NCBI RefSeq assembly: GCF_001050345.1
Contig: NZ_LFMW01000007.1
Coordinates: 496,001 to 560,000, forward strand
Source: Pseudomonas fildesensis
GTDB lineage: Bacteria > Pseudomonadota > Gammaproteobacteria > Pseudomonadales > Pseudomonadaceae
Length of the DNA: 64,000 nucleotides
Reading direction: 5' to 3'
In this document: piece by piece, positions 61,744 to 64,000 of the stretch
Layout: each line of letters opens with the position of its first letter
Position numbering within the stretch: the stretch's first letter is position 1
Position numbers and translations under genes: made by a program
Notes under the pieces: generated by a model
Database searches by the model: none
What the model was told of the DNA's origin: nothing
Seen by the model: only the letters and a program-made list of their open reading frames with translations

Positions 61744-63396
61744 TCAGAAGCCTTGGGGGGTTGAGCGAGCGACGATGGTTTCGATATCAACGCCACGTGG
61801 CAAGGTGCCATATGCTCGGCCCGATGACTCGCCCAGGCGGCTGGCGATAAAACCGTCGCTGACCGCCGCGTTACCGGCTTCCAGCAACAGCTTGGCCTGC
61901 AATGCCACGGCAATGTCCTCCGTCAGTTGCCGCGCGCGGTACTGAATATCCTGGGTGTCCATAAATGCCGACTTCAACTGCTCGATATGCCGCGCCAGTT
62001 GCCTGTCACCCTGCCCATCGCCCAACTCGACAAACAACGCCTCCAGCACACCCGGCTCTTTCGACAGCGCGCGCAGCACATCCAGGCATTGCACATTACC
62101 GGAACCTTCCCACGTCGAATTCACCGGCGCCTCACGGTAAAGGCGCGGCAGGATGCTGTCCTCGACATAACCGGCACCGCCCATGCACTCGGCGGCTTCG
62201 TTGATCATCGCCGGCGCGCGCTTGCAGATCCAATACTTGCCTACCGCCGTCACCAGCCGCGCGAACTTGGCTTCCTGCTCATCGCCCGGGTGATCCAGGG
62301 CACGCCCCATGCGCAGGCTCAAGGCCAGGGCAGCTTCGCTTTCCAGGGCCAGGTCGGCCAATACGTTTTGCATCAGCGGCTGCTCGCTAAGTACACGGCC
62401 GCCGACCAGGCGATGGGCACAGTGATGGCTGGCCTGGGTCAGCGCCTGGCGCATCAGGGCGCTGGAGCCGACCATACAATCGAAGCGGGTCATTGCGACC
62501 ATTTCGATGATGGTCGGTACGCCGCGACCTTCTTCGCCGATCATCCAGGCCAGGGCCCCGCGAAACTCGACTTCGCTGGACGCGTTGGAGCAGTTGCCGA
62601 GCTTGTTCTTCAAGCGCTGTATGTAGAACTCGTTGCGCGTGTCGTCCGGGCGGTGCCGGGGTAGCAGGAAACAAGTGAGGCCCTTGTCAGTCTGGGCCAG
62701 GGTGAGGAAGCCATCGCACATCGGCGCCGAGCAGAACCACTTGTGGCCGACCAATTCATAAGCCTGCCCGGGGCCGCCCGCGCCCACCGGGTATGCGTGG
62801 GTGGTGTTGGCGCGCACGTCGGTGCCGCCCTGCTTCTCGGTCATGGCCATGCCGATGGTGGCGCCAGCCTTGTGGGCGATGCCGACGTTGCGCGGGTCGT
62901 ATTCGGTGTTGAGAATCTTTGGCAGCCAACTGTCAGCCAGGTCCGGTTGCAGACGCAGGGCGGGGACGCAGGCAAAGGTCATGGTCAGCGGGCAACCAGT
63001 GCCGGCTTCGGCCTGGCTGTGCAGGTAGGTCATGGCGGCCCGGGCCACATGGGCACCGGATTGCGGATGGGCCCACGGCAATGACGGCAAGCCGTGCTCG
63101 ACAGCGGTGCGCATCAGTTCGTGATAGGCCGGGTGAAATTCCACCAAGTCAATGCGATGGCCGTAACGGTCATGGCTGCTGAACACCGGTTTATTCTGGT
63201 TCGCCAGGAACCCGGCCTCCATCAGCGGCCCGCCGGCCAGCGCGCCGTAGGCATCGATGCGCGCCTCTGCCCAGCCGGCGCCAAAACGGCGCGACCAGTC
63301 TTGCAGGGGCAGGTCGATGCGGTACAGGTTGGTGCCGTCCAGAGACGGTGGCTGGTTGGTGACGTCGTGGGTTTCGGCGAACTGATGCAGGTTCAT
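61744..63396 (-). CDS. aidB: AidB-type acyl-CoA dehydrogenase
   Basis: A 550-residue flavoprotein of the acyl-CoA dehydrogenase superfamily, AidB subgroup. In E. coli AidB is induced by alkylation damage, binds DNA and has weak isovaleryl-CoA dehydrogenase activity. Features are GMAMTEKQGGTDVRANTT near residue 180, GHKWFCSAPMCDGFL near residue 217, and the late PRLYREAPVNSTWEGSGNVQCLDVLRAL near residue 425, which holds the catalytic Glu. Length agrees with AidB. Confidence 0.93.
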   Translation of the reverse strand: MNLHQFAETHDVTNQPPSLDGTNLYRIDLPLQDWSRRFGAGWAEARIDAYGALAGGPLMEAGFLANQNKPVFSSHDRYGHRIDLVEFHPAYHELMRTAVEHGLPSLPWAHPQSGAHVARAAMTYLHSQAEAGTGCPLTMTFACVPALRLQPDLADSWLPKILNTEYDPRNVGIAHKAGATIGMAMTEKQGGTDVRANTTHAYPVGAGGPGQAYELVGHKWFCSAPMCDGFLTLAQTDKGLTCFLLPRHRPDDTRNEFYIQRLKNKLGNCSNASSEVEFRGALAWMIGEEGRGVPTIIEMVAMTRFDCMVGSSALMRQALTQASHHCAHRLVGGRVLSEQPLMQNVLADLALESEAALALSLRMGRALDHPGDEQEAKFARLVTAVGKYWICKRAPAMINEAAECMGGAGYVEDSILPRLYREAPVNSTWEGSGNVQCLDVLRALSKEPGVLEALFVELGDGQGDRQLARHIEQLKSAFMDTQDIQYRARQLTEDIAVALQAKLLLEAGNAAVSDGFIASRLGESSGRAYGTLPRGVDIETIVARSTPQGF

Positions 63397-63437
63397 GACG
63401 GGCCTCCTCGAAAAGGCCCATGTCGAGTGAGGCTGTT

Positions 63438-63537
63438 TGCAGGAGCAAGCCTGCTCGCGAAAAACGTCAACGATAACGCGCTCATCCTGGATGAATGCGC
63501 CGCTCTCAGGTTTTTCGCGAGCAAGCTCGCTCCTACA
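63438..63537. repeat. REP doublet, aggagcaag...gctcctaca type
   Basis: Inverted pair of the gctcgctcc REP subtype with slightly diverged arms, upstream of aidB. Confidence 0.8.
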
Positions 63538-63588
63538 TCAGGCGTGTCGATTGAGGCCGGTTTTTCCAGTTAAGCACCGTCACGCGGC

Positions 63589-64000
63589 TTAAAAAAGTGG
63601 CATACCCGCCGAATACCCGGCGCTTTCACCCTCTCGCACACACAACACGCGGCGCTCCAGCACCGCCTGCAACGCCTCGAAACGTACAGGCTTGACCAGG
63701 CGCTCGGTGACGCCGATGCCATGGCAGCGTTCACGCTCAGACGTATTCAGCGACGTACTCAAAGCGATCACCGGCAACTCGCCACACCCCGGCAGCGCAC
63801 GAATCTGACAGCACAACGAGAAACCGCCTTCAGGCACATCCAGCAACACCGCATCGAACGTTTCCGCCTGCAACGCCGCCAACGCAGTCGTACCGCTGTC
63901 GGCGGTTTTCACCCGGTAACCGAGCTTGAGCAGCATGCCGCGCACCGCCAGTTGGCCGACGCTGTTGTCGTCCACCAACAGCACTGCGCATTCCTGCGGT
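63589..64000 (-). CDS. C-terminal receiver domain of a two-component protein, 5' part outside the window
   Basis: The frame is open through the window's right edge (residues PQECAV precede LLVDDN), so the N-terminal part is missing. About 137 residues form a response-regulator receiver: the acidic pair in LLVDDN, the probable phosphoacceptor in VLLDVPEG, the Ser/Thr in IALSTS, and the Lys in VKPV. The proline-less LDVPEGGFS segment after the phospho-Asp departs from the usual MDVxMP. A C-terminal receiver preceded by more sequence fits a hybrid sensor kinase better than a lone regulator, but this cannot be settled here. Confidence 0.75.
   Translation of the reverse strand, partial: PQECAVLLVDDNSVGQLAVRGMLLKLGYRVKTADSGTTALAALQAETFDAVLLDVPEGGFSLCCQIRALPGCGELPVIALSTSLNTSERERCHGIGVTERLVKPVRFEALQAVLERRVLCVREGESAGYSAGMPLF

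Overview
The window is a chromosomal segment of a fluorescent Pseudomonas, most likely the P. fluorescens group. The evidence is the moderately high GC, the gene order, and the many short REP palindromes of the gtgggagggggcttgctcccgat type that are typical of that group. The left end (about 1-13,800) follows the order I remember for P. aeruginosa PA4601-PA4615 and the matching P. putida region: morA 3' end, glyA, a YjiA-type GTPase, a YbdD-like protein, cstA, the PilZ protein mapZ, radA, ankB-katB, mscL, fpr and a LuxR solo (ppoR type). These assignments come from memory of sequence and synteny, not from a search.

Layout. 1-8,741: c-di-GMP enzyme and receptor (morA, mapZ), serine hydroxymethyltransferase, the pyruvate/peptide carrier cluster, radA. 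8,777-15,039: oxidative stress (ankB, katB, fpr), mscL, LuxR solo, rlmG. 15,104-17,732: cyanide-insensitive oxidase operon cioA-cioB-DUF2474 with an Anr/FNR-type box upstream. 18,049-26,263: MFS exporter, three-subunit molybdenum hydroxylase, YolA-like secreted protein, purine permease-trmA. 26,388-27,280: DUF4160/DUF2442 pair. 27,562-33,186: quinate/shikimate catabolism (type II dehydroquinase, AroE-like dehydrogenase, TetR regulator, QuiC, MFS importer) with shared operator-like sequences. 33,188-46,626: transporters, a zinc peptidase and a hydrolase, a HipBA-type module, TesB, acetyltransferase, histone-deacetylase-like amidohydrolase, flavoprotein, DEAD-box helicase, an Lrp regulator divergent from a DMT exporter, and a cyclase. 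46,698-48,764: a Ser-less ACP-like protein, a strongly structured leader before a DUF6124 gene, and a tandem array of about 251-bp units. 48,765-64,000: housekeeping genes (DEDDh exonuclease, NYN protein, hrpB, FieF-like carrier, rluE, amn, aidB) and the C-terminal receiver of a two-component protein.

Most of the window is core genome. The accessory-looking parts are the DUF4160/DUF2442 pair, the hipBA module with its AT-rich upstream, and the 46.7-48.8 kb stretch. No tRNA, rRNA, CRISPR array, transposase or prophage gene was recognised. The observations I rate highest are the multi-helix leader RNA candidate before the DUF6124 gene (47,293-47,406), the 251-bp tandem array next to it, the operator set that ties the quinate/shikimate genes together, and a REP doublet sitting inside the loop of the mscL/fpr terminator.
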